Translations under genes and position numbers: made by a program
Shown: positions 35,819-47,576 of the stretch, piece by piece
Position numbering within the stretch: the first letter of the stretch is position 1
Layout: every line of letters begins with the position of its first letter
DNA from: Amyloporia xantha
Taxonomy: Eukaryota; Basidiomycota; Agaricomycetes; Polyporales; Adustoporiaceae
Direction: 5' to 3'
Assembly (NCBI GenBank): GCA_036971615.1
Contig: JAYKKR010000022.1
Coordinates: 1 to 64,000 of the forward strand
DNA: 64,000 nucleotides
The notes under the pieces: model-generated
The model's input: the letters and a program-made list of their open reading frames with translations, nothing else
What the model was told of the DNA's origin: nothing
The model's database searches: none

Positions 35819-37260
35819 TCAGTATCTCGTTGTGGTCACCTTGTATTGAATGGCAGTTTCTCCATGACGTAGATAGCTAATACCTAAGGTCGTAAATATA
35901 CACAGAGGGTAGCAGGCAATGTTTAAAAATATGATGAGACGTACAAGGCCAATTGGACAATCTTCTGTAATGTGGAAGTCAATTATGAATGTTTCCCACT
36001 CATTCGCATAAAAGGCGATTGTGTAGAGAATGCTGTCAAAAGGAGGACGGAATGAATAATTGACGTTCTGCTGTGCCATATATACTGTAATTAGTGTTTT
36101 TCAGTATCAAGAAATCGTGAGAATTACATCAGGGCTTGCACCACATCACTCCATGCCGTGGTGGTGTCCAAGCCGCATATGGCATCTAGTGAAGCTCAAA
36201 ATAACATCGTCATCAGTCTAATATATATCCTAGCAGAAGCACTCTAAAGCTACTCGCCGCTTGTATTTTAAATATTGTGTCATGTCATTCTTATATGTCC
36301 CCCATTGTCCGCTGTGCGACACTGCTGCAAGACATCCTGATCACAGAGCAAGTCATATTGTTTGTCTAACAAAGGCAATCATCCATTTGTACCTCCCACA
36401 AGATAAATATGATCATGTGACACATTCGTGCAGATGTAGCACTTTATAATGTTTGTGATGCGTGATATCACAGTGGGTAACAGCAGTCCTCCAATCGACC
36501 GGTCAACAGCAGATCTATGCTAAACTTCGATATTCTGCATTCAGTAAGCCCAGCGATCAATTACAAGCACACTCAAGACACTCGCAGTAATTTGCGGCAT
36601 TTCCACCCATGAGTCAATGCCGCACCATATGTCATCAGATTATAAAACCATCTTGGGTACACATGTGTGGATGGATGTCCCACTGCCGAGCGAGAGACAA
36701 TATAATAGTAATGTAACATGTTGTCATCTATCTCTATGGAAAATGAAGATACCTCAGCTTGTAGTTGAAGCGATATTATATGGTATTCACATTCTCATCC
36801 ATTTGTGTTATAAAGATACAATCATTTTTGTGTATAGCCTGTGATGAATGCTACGTAGTTATAGTCGTTTTCTTGCCTAGAACTCATAGATTTATGTCGT
36901 ATTAGACCGTTTCTGCTGCAACATATATTAGCATTTTTCAGCATCAGGAAACTGAGAGAACGACATTCAAGATCTGGCATCATGCCACCTGAAGATGCAG
37001 TAGTGTACCGGTTGTGCTTAATATTAAGTATCTTAGTAGTGGACGTGATAATGCACTGTTCAAGCTCACTATGAGGATTGGTGATGAGGTCAATTATCAA
37101 GTCAAGTAGCAGCAATAGAATATAATATATGACCTGTCTGGTTTGAAAAATCATGTCAAGCCGACTTGCCAAACATCATCAGATGGAGTTCAAAATAATG
37201 TCGTCAGCAATCTTATATATATCCTAGCAGAAACAATCTATTCCACGCAATTATCAATCG
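35819..37260. repeat. Degenerate direct duplication in AT-rich DNA
   Basis: Short blocks near 36091 (TTTTTCAGTATCAAGAAA) and 36188-36240 (ATATATATCCTAGCAGAAG) recur near 36929 and 37185-37240, roughly 0.9-1.0 kb apart, with mostly transition differences. A minus-strand reading at 35819-36079 (MAQQNVNYSFRPPFD) faces an AT-rich promoter-like stretch but has no partner, and I do not claim it as a gene. Nothing else is supported between 35172 and 37630 apart from hairpin copies. Confidence 0.4.
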
Positions 37261-37659
37261 CCTCAAATGTACCACACAAAAATCATGCATTGCATGTATA
37301 TCATTCAAGATTAAATAATGTTTTACAGTTGTTACAGATAAAATGATTCTTTGGTCTACCTGCTTGTGATTGCTCGCCGTGCATGTGGTGAGGTATTGCC
37401 CAGGCTGCGAGAATATTATGGTAACGATGCCAATAATATATTGTTGCAGACTGAGTGAGCAGAGGCAAAAACCGTAGGGAGATCTGATGCGGCATCAGGA
37501 CAGATGTGTCAGTGTCGGACATGGTAAATGGATCCAATCTCACACCATACAGTCACTATAGCCTACTCTATAGGGAGAGATATGGGTGAAATTTTTATTA
37601 CTTAGTAAGGAGAGCGGACGTCGGCCGACGCCATCGCTATAGCCTGCAGTGCAGGGTCG

Positions 37660-38356
37660 GCCGAGACGGTATAATATAGCCTGTAGATACGGCGCGGCCG
37701 AGTGCGCCATATTTCCCTGGTATATTCTCGCCTTCAAGTAGCGTCGGCCGAGAGGGTATAATATAGCCTTTAGATACGGCGCGGCCGAGTGCGCCATATT
37801 TCCGTAGTATATTCTCGCCTTCAAGTAGCGTCGGCCGAGAGGGTATAATATAGCCTGTAGACACGGCGCGGCCGAGTGCGCCATATTTCTGTGGTATATT
37901 CTCGCCTGCAAGTAGTGTCGGCCGAGAGGGTATAATATAGCCTTTAGACACGGCGCGGCCGAGTGCGCCATATTTCCGTGGTATATTATCGCCTTCAAGT
38001 AGTGTCGGCCGAGAGGGTATAATATAGCCTGTAGACATGGCGCGGCCGAGTGCGCCATATTTCCGTGGTATATTATCGCCTTCAAGTAGTGTCGGCCGAG
38101 AGGGTATAATATAGCCTGTAGACATGGCGCGGCCGAGTGCGCCATATTTCCGTGGTATATTATCGCCTTCCAGTAGCGTCGGCCGAGGGCTATAATATAG
38201 CCTTTAGACACGGCGCGGCCGAGTGCGCCATATTTCCGTGGTATATTATCGCCTTCCAGTAGCGTCGGCCGAGGGCTATAATATAGCCTTTAGACACGGC
38301 GCGGCCGAGTGCGCCATATTTCCGTGGTATATTATCGCCTTCAAGTAGCGTCGGCC
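37660..38356. repeat. 87-bp minisatellite, about eight units
   Basis: The block GGCGCGGCCGAGTGCGCC recurs at about 37692, 37780, 37866, 37953, 38040, 38127, 38212 and 38297, giving a period of 86-88 bp and then 85 bp for the last two. Each unit also contains GTCGGCCGAG and TATAATATAGCC. Because 87 is a multiple of three, long open frames appear on the minus strand; they are best seen as an artefact. Confidence 0.9.
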
Positions 38357-38972
38357 GATGGTGGATGCAGTGGTATTCATATCGCGCATCATGGCGCGCC
38401 GCGCTTATGGGCCTGGTATGCCCACTGGGATGGTATTTTCATGGCGCGGTATCGGCGCCGCCAGGTCATGTGTTCGCGTATATTGGTAAAGCAACTCAAT
38501 ATTCTGTGACTACATTTTGTCCTTGATGCCAACGACATCGGAGTATATACTGTATAACGAATTATATCTCGCCATTCCACATCATGGCTTCAACCCCAGT
38601 GGTCCCGTCCTGCGGTGGCTTGGCTGTGAGCAAGGATTTGATGGGCTGGTGCAGCTTCAAGATTGCGTTGGCGACGTCGATGTCCTCTTCTATACGTCGT
38701 AACCTCTCGCTCAGGGATTGCGCTTGAAGGAACATCAAGTTTTCTTCGCTTCCGCGAGGAAAACCTTCTATTGTTTTCTTTAGCGAATGGCAAATTGCGA
38801 GCGCAGTGTCATACCGAATTTAATCTCGATGGCGTTCATGGCGCTATTGGGGGAGTGGCCTCTGCCATCATCAAAGTATGGATTCTCCAATTCTTTGCAT
38901 ATTTAAGTATGGTGAAAGGGTGAATTTCGCTGTACTTACTTGAGTCAATGATGTCCTCGTCGTGATCCAGAA

Positions 38973-38979
38973 TGGGAGC
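38973..38979. repeat. 7-bp target duplication of foldback copy 1 (left)
   Basis: TGGGAGC here is repeated at 41292-41298, directly outside both ends of the element. Confidence 0.85.
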
Positions 38980-41291
38980 CACCTGTGGTATCCAAAGTTG
39001 TACAACAATTGCCCAGGTACCTGGGCTTAGCTCTGTGCACAACTTGGCCAGGGTTTTACAAGGCTTGTAATACAACTGGGCCTGCTGATTGACAATCCAC
39101 AAACCTGCCTAGCCTTTGTACAATGTTAACCTGGTTTGTAAATCCGCATTTTTGACAATTTCAGTTAAATACTGGGCAAGCTTGTAATAAATATAATCAT
39201 ATATTTCTGCTGTACAGGTCATATATCATTATATATCATTAAAATCCGCTTATTTCTGCCAATCCATATATGGTAATATCCAATACAGGATTATTATATA
39301 TCATTAGAATCCGCTTGAATGGGCCATTCCAAATATGGTAATAGCCAGTATATACACCATTAGAATTCGTTTGAATGGGCCATTCCAAATATGGTAATAT
39401 TCAATATAGGATTGTTATATATCATTGGGATCCATTTGAATGGGGCAATACAAATATGGAATAAAATGTAGGGTATTATATACCATTAGAAAGCATTTGA
39501 ATGGGTCATTCCCAATATGGTAATGGTCCATTTGGGGCTGGCACATCAATAATGATGATTTTGGGGGTGGTTATATTTTCATATCGTCGCGTTTGAATCA
39601 GTATTTTGCATTTTCTGGCTTAATTGGGCAAGCTAGGGGTCTGGAAAAATTTATCTGGGATCCTTGGATGATGCTCTACGACTTTCATTTCTACCATATA
39701 TGGCAATATTTCCTTTTTGGAAAGTGTCAGTAGTGCTCATGGGGCTATATAGCAGGTGAATATCAGTGAGAATGTGTATCAGAAGTGGTATAATGTAGTG
39801 CAGCATGTGGTGTGAATGGCTAGTGAACAGTCGGAGACGGCTATGTAACACAGATGTTCACACGTCTCATCGCTTTTGCTATTTGACAATCAGCCAGTCG
39901 GTGCACACCATGCATTGCTAATGTTTGAGGTAGATAGTATACTGCACACAGTCAATCACTTGACTGATGAGTGTACTCAACAGTCACTCATATCCAGTAT
40001 TTAGTTACTGGCAGTTGGCAATCAGTCAGTCAATCAGTCAGTCAGTCATAAGTGCGCACTCAGTCACTGTGATCTCAGGTCAAAAGTCACTTATGTTATT
40101 GTCCAAGTCATTGTCAATATGTGTGAACAGATGTGTATTTGTGTACAGACTTATGTTTTGAACTTCATCAACCTCATGTCCAGTTGCAGACAAAGTGACT
40201 GAGTGCACACTTATGACTGACTGATTGACTGGCTGGCTGGCTGACTGACTGCCAACTGCTAGTGACTAAATACTGGATATGAGTGACTGTTGAGTACACT
40301 CATCAGTCAAGTGATTGACTGTGTGCAGTATACTATCTACCTCAAACATTAGCAATGCATGGTGTGCACCGACTGGCTGATTGTCAAATAGCAAAGCGAT
40401 GAGACGTGTGAACATCTGTGTTACATAGCCGTCTCCGACTGTTCACTAGCCATTCACACCACATGCTGCACTACATTATACCACTTCTGATACACATTCT
40501 CACTGATATTCACCTGCTATATAGCCCCATGAGCACTACTGACACTTTCCAAAAAGGAAATATTGCCATATATGGTAGAAATGAAAGTCGTAGAGCATCA
40601 TCCAAGGATCCCAGATAAATTTTTCCAGACCCCTAGCTTGCCCAATTAAGCCAGAAAATGCAAAATACTGATTCAAACGCTGACGATATGAAAATATAAC
40701 CACCCCCAAAATCATCATTATTGATGTGCCAGCCCCAAATGGACCATTACCATATTGGGAATGACCCATTCAAATGCTTTCTAATGGTATATAATACCCC
40801 TACATTTTATTCCATATTTGTATTGCCCCATTCAAATGGATCCCAATGATATATAACAATCCTATATTGAATATTACCATATTTGGAATGGCCCATTCAA
40901 ACGAATTCTAATGGTGTATATACTGGCTATTACCATATTTGGAATGGCCCATTCAAGCGGATTCTAATGATATATAATAATCCTGTATTGGATATTACCA
41001 TATATGGATTGGCAGAAATAAGCGGATTTTAATGATATATAATGATATATGACCTGTACAGCAGAAATATATGATTATATTTATTACAAGCTTGCCCAGT
41101 ATTTAACTGAAATTGTCAAAAATGCGGATTTACAAACCAGGTTAACATTGTACAAAGGCTAGGCAGGTTTGTGGATTGTCAATCAGCAGGCCCAGTTGTA
41201 TTACAAGCCTTGTAAAACCCTGGCCAAGTTGTGCACAGAGCTAAGCCCAGGTACCTGGGCAATTGTTGTACAACTTTGGATACCACAGGTG
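38980..41291. mobile_element. Foldback element copy 1 (2,312 bp)
   Basis: The left arm (38980-40067) and right arm (40195-41291) are inverted copies of each other around a 127-bp loop (40068-40194). The ends are CACCTGTGGTATCC and its complement. Each arm contains the palindrome GCCCAGGTACCTGGGC, about five decayed tandem units with CCATTCCAAATATGG, and a GTCA-rich run near the loop. There is no coding capacity: the identical short open frames in the arms are by-products. It interrupts an exon of gene G. The superfamily was not identified; a 7-bp duplication is unusual. Confidence 0.9.
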
Positions 41292-42773
41292 TGGGAGCGA
41301 GGGCGAAGGTACGAGGGAGATCCTGGCCACGGTCTCTGAGCCGCTGACGGTGTGCCTCCAAGTCCTGGAGTGGTATCAGCATGACGATGAAGGCGATGGA
41401 GGGCTTTCACTTACCAGAGGACCGCGGGGTATGTTGTGCTCGTCCAACACCTCATTTATAATGTCAAGGTACTGTCTATGAGTATTCAAACACAAAGGCA
41501 AGAGAAAGCGAGGCAAAATACCTGGCGATTGAGTTGGATGAGGCGCTCATCCGCCATGTCAACATCGCCATCTTGGCTATGCGCAAGGTCGTGATCAAGT
41601 GCGCCGTCCATCCCGCCGTCCACGCCGCCGTCCACGCCGCCATCCACGACGCCATCCATAGGCGCGCCTCTATCTTCAATAGTAGAGGAATGGAGTGTCA
41701 GTAGGAAATAGGTTTAAAAACATGAGTGTGGACATACCTGGGGATGGAGTGGCCGGGAGATCCAGCTGATCGCGGGAGCTGGAGGACTGGAGACAGCGAT
41801 GGCGACAAGTCGAGGTGTGCACGATGAGGGACAGGCGACTCGAAGGTAGGCTGGGCGCTGTGCACTCGCTCTGGAGATGCCTCCAGGTCAAGCTGTGGAC
41901 GGTGCAACGGGGTGTTTACCTGCGATGGCGAAAGGTCCAGGGCGGATCTAAAAGGTGAGGTCTGCATTCGCGATTGCGAGGTGAAATCCAACGGTTGTCT
42001 TGATAGCGAGGTATTCGGCGGTGAGGGCGAAATGTTGAGCGATGGACGGAAGAGATCTATATCTTGGGAAGATGCCGACTGCATTGTGGGCCTACGTAGT
42101 TGAGGGGACGTTAATTGGGGAAGACGAGGTCCACACGTCTTTTTGAAGTAGGCGCGGACGGCGGTGGCGGCATATCGAGAGGAGTGCTACGTTGTGCAGA
42201 TCCCCCTGAACATTGGCAAGGTCAGGCGTTGGCGACATAGCAAAGCGAAAGTTGAGCGGCGGCGGGGATGGCGATGGCGATGCGGACAAATCGCCAAGCG
42301 TACGCGCTGGTGGCAGAGTGCGTGAAGGCGAAGGCGAAGGCGAAGACACCACATCCAGAATTGGGCGAGAAACATCCCCTCTGATGGGCGAGGAGTCGAA
42401 GTCCAGAGTTGGGCGAGGACATCCCCTCTGATGGGCGAGGACTCGAAGTCCAGGGTAGGGCGAGGGGCATCACCTCTGATGGGCGAGGAGTCGAAGTCTA
42501 GTATTTGGCGAGCTGAGGGGAGTGAGCGCAGGTTGGCGTGAGGATATCTACATGATGTGCTCACCTAGCTCGTCTGCGTGTTCCGACATGGTTGAAAGCA
42601 AGGCGGAAGGAATGCGGAAACGTGCCAAGTTCGTCTAGAGGCATCTAATATACCCATGAGCGCAACACGTGCGGTGCCGATCGAACGGGCGCGGATCTTT
42701 CCGCCAGGCGCCCGCCATCAACCAACGCGATGCACCGCGTGGGTCTGACTTCGTCTCTTCTTCTACCACCACC

Positions 42774-42792
42774 ACCACCACCACCACCACCG
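42774..42792. repeat. ACC microsatellite
   Basis: A run of CCA/ACC triplets lies about 50 bp upstream of the start codon of gene H, probably in its leader. Confidence 0.7.
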
Positions 42793-42838
42793 CCATCACC
42801 ACAGCTGTCAAATCCCATCTCGCTTTGCTTCTACCACC

Positions 42839-42967
42839 ATGTCCGCCTCCAGCATCAACAGCGACATCATCATCGCCGCAGTGCGCCTGGAAGAGGCGCT
42901 GAAGTTTCTGCCCGGGAAGCGCGACGCGAAGTACAAGGTGTTTGAGAGCAACTTCTGGGAGGAAGTG
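42839..42967 (+). pseudogene. Gene H: first exon only, cut off by foldback copy 2
   Basis: A 43-codon exon starts MSASSINSDIIIAAVRLEEA and ends FWEEV before a good GTAAGTGATTG donor. The foldback element begins 24 bp into the following intron, and no continuation is found on the other side. The exon is in phase 0. The protein family was not recognised. Confidence 0.5.
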
Positions 42968-42991
42968 GTAAGTGATTGTAACACAATCAGG

Positions 42992-45305
42992 CACCTGTGG
43001 TATCCAAAGTTGTACAACAATTGCCCAGGTACCTGGGCTTAGCTCTGTGCACAACTTGGCCAGGGTTTTACAAGGCTTGTAATACAACTGGGCCTGCTGA
43101 TTGACAATCCACAAACCTGCCTAGCCTTTGTACAATGTTAACCTGGTTTGTAAATCCGCATTTTTGACAATTTCAGTTAAATACTGGGCAAGCTTGTAAT
43201 AAATATAATCATATATTTCTGCTGTACAGGTCATATATCATTATATATCATTAAAATCCGCTTATTTCTGCCAATCCATATATGGTAATATCCAATACAG
43301 GATTATTATATATCATTAGAATCCGCTTGAATGGGCCATTCCAAATATGGTAATAGCCAGTATATACACCATTAGAATTCGTTTGAATGGGCCATTCCAA
43401 ATATGGTAATATTCAATATAGGATTGTTATATATCATTGGGATCCATTTGAATGGGGCAATACAAATATGGAATAAAATGTAGGGGTATTATATACCATT
43501 AGAAAGCATTTGAATGGGTCATTCCCAATATGGTAATGGTCCATTTGGGGCTGGCACATCAATAATGATGATTTTGGGGGTGGTTATATTTTCATATCGT
43601 CGCGTTTGAATCAGTATTTTGCATTTTCTGGCTTAATTGGGCAAGCTAGGGGTCTGGAAAAATTTATCTGGGATCCTTGGATGATGCTCTACGACTTTCA
43701 TTTCTACCATATATGGCAATATTTCCTTTTTTGGAAAGTGTCAGTAGTGCTCATGGGGCTATATAGCAGGTGAATATCAGTGAGAATGTGTATCAGAAGT
43801 GGTATAATGTAGTGCAGCATGTGGTGTGAATGGCTAGTGAACAGTCGGAGACGGCTATGTAACACAGATGTTCACACGTCTCATCGCTTTTGCTATTTGA
43901 CAATCAGCCAGTCGGTGCACACCATGCATTGCTAATGTTTGAGGTAGATAGTATACTGCACACAGTCAATCACTTGACTGATGAGTGTACTCAACAGTCA
44001 CTCATATCCAGTATTTAGTTACTGGCAGTTGGCAATCAGTCAGTCAATCAGTCAGTCAGTCATAAGTGCGCACTCAGTCACTGTGATCTCAGGTCAAAAG
44101 TCACTTATGTTATTGTCCAAGTCATTGTCAATATGTGTGAACAGATGTGTATTTGTGTACAGACTTATGTTTTGAACTTCATCAACCTCATGTCCAGTTG
44201 CAGACAAAGTGACTGAGTGCACACTTATGACTGACTGATTGACTGGCTGGCTGGCTGACTGACTGCCAACTGCTAGTGACTAAATACTGGATATGAGTGA
44301 CTGTTGAGTACACTCATCAGTCAAGTGATTGACTGTGTGCAGTATACTATCTACCTCAAACATTAGCAATGCATGGTGTGCACCGACTGGCTGATTGTCA
44401 AATAGCAAAAGCGATGAGACGTGTGAACATCTGTGTTACATAGCCGTCTCCGACTGTTCACTAGCCATTCACACCACATGCTGCACTACATTATACCACT
44501 TCTGATACACATTCTCACTGATATTCACCTGCTATATAGCCCCATGAGCACTACTGACACTTTCCAAAAAGGAAATATTGCCATATATGGTAGAAATGAA
44601 AGTCGTAGAGCATCATCCAAGGATCCCAGATAAATTTTTCCAGACCCCTAGCTTGCCCAATTAAGCCAGAAAATGCAAAATACTGATTCAAACGCGACGA
44701 TATGAAAATATAACCACCCCCAAAATCATCATTATTGATGTGCCAGCCCCAAATGGACCATTACCATATTGGGAATGACCCATTCAAATGCTTTCTAATG
44801 GTATATAATACCCCTACATTTTATTCCATATTTGTATTGCCCCATTCAAATGGATCCCAATGATATATAACAATCCTATATTGAATATTACCATATTTGG
44901 AATGGCCCATTCAAACGAATTCTAATGGTGTATATACTGGCTATTACCATATTTGGAATGGCCCATTCAAGCGGATTCTAATGATATATAATAATCCTGT
45001 ATTGGATATTACCATATATGGATTGGCAGAAATAAGCGGATTTTAATGATATATAATGATATATGACCTGTACAGCAGAAATATATGATTATATTTATTA
45101 CAAGCTTGCCCAGTATTTAACTGAAATTGTCAAAAATGCGGATTTACAAACCAGGTTAACATTGTACAAAGGCTAGGCAGGTTTGTGGATTGTCAATCAG
45201 CAGGCCCAGTTGTATTACAAGCCTTGTAAAACCCTGGCCAAGTTGTGCACAGAGCTAAGCCCAGGTACCTGGGCAATTGTTGTACAACTTTGGATACCAC
45301 AGGTG
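42992..45305. mobile_element. Foldback element copy 2 (2,314 bp), no target duplication
   Basis: Arms 42992-44081 and 44209-45305 flank a 127-bp loop in the same orientation as copy 1. The sequence is nearly the same as copy 1 by eye. The flanking bases (CAATCAGG on the left, CTTTGGCA on the right) do not match, unlike the other copies. The left flank belongs to plus-strand gene H and the right flank to minus-strand gene F. Confidence 0.88.
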
Positions 45306-47569
45306 CTTTGGCACAGGAAGTGAGGGAGAAGGACCACGATTGGCCTCGCCGTCGCTCTCGTCTTCACTGTCATGATTTTCACGGTCGGAGAAATGAACCT
45401 GTAGGCCCCTCATATCTCGAACGGGTGAGAGCTGATTCATCGCAATAGGTGGAGAGGAGGAGAAATCCATACTCCCGCGGCGGACAGTTGCGTCATTGAG
45501 CGCGATGGGGGAGGATGGTGGTGCGCGCCTGGCGCCATTGGCGAGGAAGGCGGTGCGCCGTCAATTGATGGCGGTCTCTCTTCTAGTTGTGGACGCGGTC
45601 TCATACCCAAGGCGCGCTTAGGTATGGATGGAAAGACCGATCTTCCCGTGGTCATTAGCGGCCTTGCTGGAGGCGGTTTTCCTGTGACTGGAAACGGAAG
45701 CGAATGTTTTTGCGTGCCTCGCAGAGGTTCCGGCAACGGCGAGCTGGATTGCTGAGCTACTTGGCCATTATGCGCGTCTCGCGATCGCCTTATCTTAGGG
45801 GATGTGAGGATTGGCGCGGCTTCCCTCGCCAATGCCGCTGGCGGGTCAGGCGTACGACGCTCCTGTTCCGCCCGCAGGGTTTGCAAATGGCGAGGCTTCG
45901 GGCGGAGTGGGGGAGGTGGACCCTTGTTGAGATTCCCAGTGGGCATCATGGGAGGGCGAGGTGATGGCTTCCCCTGTCTGGGAACGTGGGGCGGTGGTGG
46001 ACCATATTTCAACGCCGGTGGTGGGGCCTCCAAAGGTGTTGGCTGCGCCGCGGCCGCAGTGCTACTGCGGGTGACAGAGCTACCTTCCATGGATGGCGCG
46101 TCGCCTTGCACAGATTGTGCCTGCTTCACCAGCGCGCACAACGATGATACATGCGGGTCGAGCCTCTGGGCAATCACGGCGAAGGGTATGGCGCTCTCGC
46201 TGACATGGCGTGGAATGTCCGAAGGCGGGGCGTCGGGATCCTGGAAGGCGAACTGTGCCGCCGTCAGATCGCGGCTTATCATGGCGATCACGAGGAGCAC
46301 TTGTTCAATCATGCCGACGTCCCCTGTCAGCCTGCCGGACTTGTTCAAATAAGGCTTCGAGTCGAGCCACTTCAGCACTGGATCGAGCCCATGGGCGTGG
46401 CGATGAACCATATAGGACAAGTGTCGATGCGGGTTGTGCCAGGTCGCCCAGTCGGCGCCTTCCGGTGCCCGCTTTGTCGTCTTCAGCCCACTCTATCACT
46501 CGCAAGGTAAGCCTTAGTTTACGGAGAAAAATGAAGTCACTACCATCATGCGAGGCAGCGCGTCCACGATCACGCGAAATTCTGGCGATGGCGATGCCGC
46601 CTCCAGCCATTGCTGACGCCGTCTACGTGAAAGCAGCGCCCAATTGGGGGCGGCGCCTTTGCATCTTCGCTGTCATCATCTTCGTCGGAAGTTGACCCGA
46701 CGTCGATGTCCAGATTGAAAGTCTCGTGCTCGGTGTCGCCGTCCACGGCGCTATCGTCATCGGTGCTGAGACGTTGCACGCCTTTGCCCTTGCCGCTTTT
46801 CACCGCCTTCTTTTTCTTCTTTTTGGGGCCCGCCTTGCCTTTAGCGCCTTTGGGTGCTCTCGCCGCCTCATACACAGCAGGGATTAGCTCCGAATCCTCG
46901 TCCCCCCTGCTCTTCAGGTATGCCTTGAAGCGGAACGCGCACTGCCCCTTGTTTGCCTCTTGCGCCGCTCTCCAATGATGCAGGACCGCGATGATGTCCT
47001 TCCTGACCATATGCGACGGATCGTCGAATTGGAAGCCGTCTGGCACCATTCCTGCTTCTATAAATTCAGCCCCACGCACTTTGAGCGCGCCAAGGGCACT
47101 TCTCTTTGGCGCTTCCTGCAGCCCGTTCTATGGCGCCATCAGCGTCTTTGTGAGCGCCGTGTGGATCAAGACTTACGGTAGTGAGTAGACAGAAAGTCTC
47201 TGATCATGGATTTCATCACAGGCAGGGATGGCGCATCCTCGCCATCCATTGGCGGTATCAACGGGAGACCGCCATCGTCGACCAGCAGCTCTCGCCGTGT
47301 GCCGTGAGACGTTCCCTCTCCGTTGTCAACGCTCGCCTCGCGATTGCTATCAAATGCCTCTGTGCTGTACTTGGCCCATTTGACCATCGTATCTGCGTGC
47401 CAATCGTCCACCTTGGAAAAGGCTTTTCCATTCTCCATCTCATCGTTGAAGTCGTGTCTGTGAAAAGCGGTCAGAGCGGTGAGAGGCGATACAAATTGCC
47501 TGCTCACTCCTGAATGATGACTCTCCCATCAGGAGATTTGTAGCTACTCAACGTAAAGATCCTGACACC
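45306..47569 (-). pseudogene. Gene F, 3' part: Pro-rich and Lys-rich segments
   Basis: This is the downstream part of the gene split by foldback copy 3. It begins in an exon that resumes at 47569 (GVRIFTLSSYKSPDGR, donor GTGAGC), then an exon with DFNDEMENGKAFSKVDDWHA, an exon with MVPDGFQFDDPSHMVRKD and a Lys run (GPKKKKKKAVKSGKGKG) plus an acidic stretch, then EFRVIVDALPRMM, and a long Pro-rich region (KYGPPPPHVPRQGKP). It runs into foldback copy 2 after GPSPSLPVPK. Reading-frame agreement fails at one or two joins, so the exon plan is approximate. The Lys-rich and acidic blocks suggest a nuclear protein. Confidence 0.5.
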
Positions 47570-47576
47570 ATGGCGT

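Larger units (their letters stand above)
1240..37519. repeat. Dispersed ~32-bp hairpin family, about 40 copies
   Basis: Each copy is an imperfect palindrome: arm TGCGGCATTG(G), a variable spacer of about 10 nt, then (C)CAATGCCGCA. Approximate starts: 1240, 1654, 2769, 4607, 4667, 5814, 6749, 6911, 8361, 9094, 10792, 11892, 11949, 12983, 13889, 13949, 15960, 16009, 18082, 18146, 20591, 20719, 22320, 23452, 23533, 25894, 25977, 27656, 27708, 28822, 29785, 29856, 31277, 32384, 33445, 34507, 35653, 35692, 36593, 37488. Copies at 8361, 13889, 29785, 35653 and 37488 are degenerate. The arms are conserved and the spacer is not. No copy was found from 38 to 64 kb. Transcribed, each would fold into a stem of 9-11 bp. 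Confidence 0.9.
38562..42589 (-). pseudogene. Gene G: Ser-Pro repeat protein split by foldback copy 1
   Basis: It starts at 42589 (MSEHADEL, exon 42565-42589), then has repeats of the type RPTLDFxSSPIRGD at 42350-42512 and further Ser-Pro-rich pieces at 41698-42084 (HRAHLDLSPSLSP). Downstream, a piece ending GQDLPRTFALA at about 41300 is cut by the insertion and resumes at 38979 as PILDHDEDIIDS before a GTAAGT donor. The C-terminal part contains NSAMNAIEIKFG and a coiled-coil-like QSLSERLRRIEEDID, ending at a stop at 38562. One-base breaks are seen in the repeats near 42415 and in a T run near 38795. Ser-Pro density suggests a phosphorylated, perhaps nuclear, protein (inference). Confidence 0.55.

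Noticed and set aside
1240..37519. CRISPR-like array from the repeated hairpin
   Set aside because: Copies are irregularly spaced by hundreds of bases, lie in eukaryotic introns, and there are no regular spacers or cas genes.
37540..38211. A 223-codon minus-strand open frame with a repeated peptide
   Set aside because: It lies wholly in the 87-bp minisatellite. The period is divisible by three, so open frames arise without selection.
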